Positions 6,184 to 6,203 of a DNA stretch of 6,203 nt are shown in pieces. Both the position numbers and the translations under genes were made by a program. Positions within the stretch are counted from its first letter, which is position 1. Each line of letters begins with the position of its first letter. The stretch is from an uncultured Bacteroidota bacterium (GTDB lineage: Bacteria; Bacteroidota; Bacteroidia; Chitinophagales; Saprospiraceae): the NCBI GenBank assembly GCA_937876435.1, contig CALEIL010000572.1, forward strand, positions 1 through 6,203. Reading direction: 5' to 3'. The notes beneath the pieces were generated by a model. That model was not told where the DNA came from, searched no databases, and worked only from the letters and a program-made list of their open reading frames with translations.

Positions 6184-6201
6184 TCTAAACCTTCTAAACC
6201 T
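6184..6201. repeat. Tandem 9-bp repeat TCTAAACCT at the window edge
   Basis: Two perfect adjacent copies of TCTAAACCT occupy 6184-6192 and 6193-6201. The array may continue beyond 6203. Degenerate relatives (CTAAACC, CTCAACC, TTCAAAACC) occur at 6050-6073, about 110 nt upstream, suggesting the 3' flank of ppa carries a scattered pyrimidine-rich short repeat. No coding gene is seen in 6015-6203. Confidence 0.4.
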
Positions 6202-6203
6202 CC

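Overview
This 6.2 kb window reads as an ordinary chromosomal segment from a bacterium, probably of the Bacteroidetes/FCB-like lineages. That placement is an inference. It rests on the pyrophosphatase, whose sequence is the type I remember from Bacteroidetes, on the PabB plus short class IV aminotransferase pairing, and on the scarcity of Shine-Dalgarno sites. GC content is moderate, all real genes lie on the + strand, and there is no tRNA, rRNA, CRISPR array, insertion sequence or phage gene.

Layout: (1) 1-136 is a leader region. It may hold the last codons of an upstream gene (to 75), then a very strong purine-rich ribosome-binding site at 86-95 and two tiny start-stop frames before pabB. 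(2) 137-1721 holds pabB and a short pabC-like gene overlapping by 17 nt, together the chorismate-to-p-aminobenzoate branch of folate synthesis, without the glutaminase gene pabA here. (3) 1722-1941 is a gap with a strong hairpin (1725-1758) and a possible promoter and dyad. (4) 1942/1957-3560 holds corA (Mg2+/Co2+ channel) and a DinB-like putative metal-dependent protein 2 nt downstream. (5) 3561-3783 is an AT-rich gap with one hairpin. (6) 3784-5343 is a GT39/ArnT-like multi-spanning membrane glycosyltransferase. (7) 5475-6014 is family I inorganic pyrophosphatase (ppa). (8) 6015-6203 is non-coding, with a hairpin and a short 9-bp pyrimidine-rich repeat that runs to the window edge.

The genes do not form one pathway. 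They look like three or four neighbouring housekeeping units: PABA synthesis, divalent-cation uptake with a small putative metalloprotein, envelope glycosylation, and pyrophosphate removal with Mg2+ as cofactor. I found no evidence of a new multi-gene system. The most interesting detail is the pabB 5' end. The strong ribosome-binding site sits in front of start codons that are out of frame with pabB, and a perfect A AAA AAG slippery heptamer lies in the correct phase to shift ribosomes from ATG 108 into the pabB frame. A one-base homopolymer error or simple translational coupling would explain the same facts.
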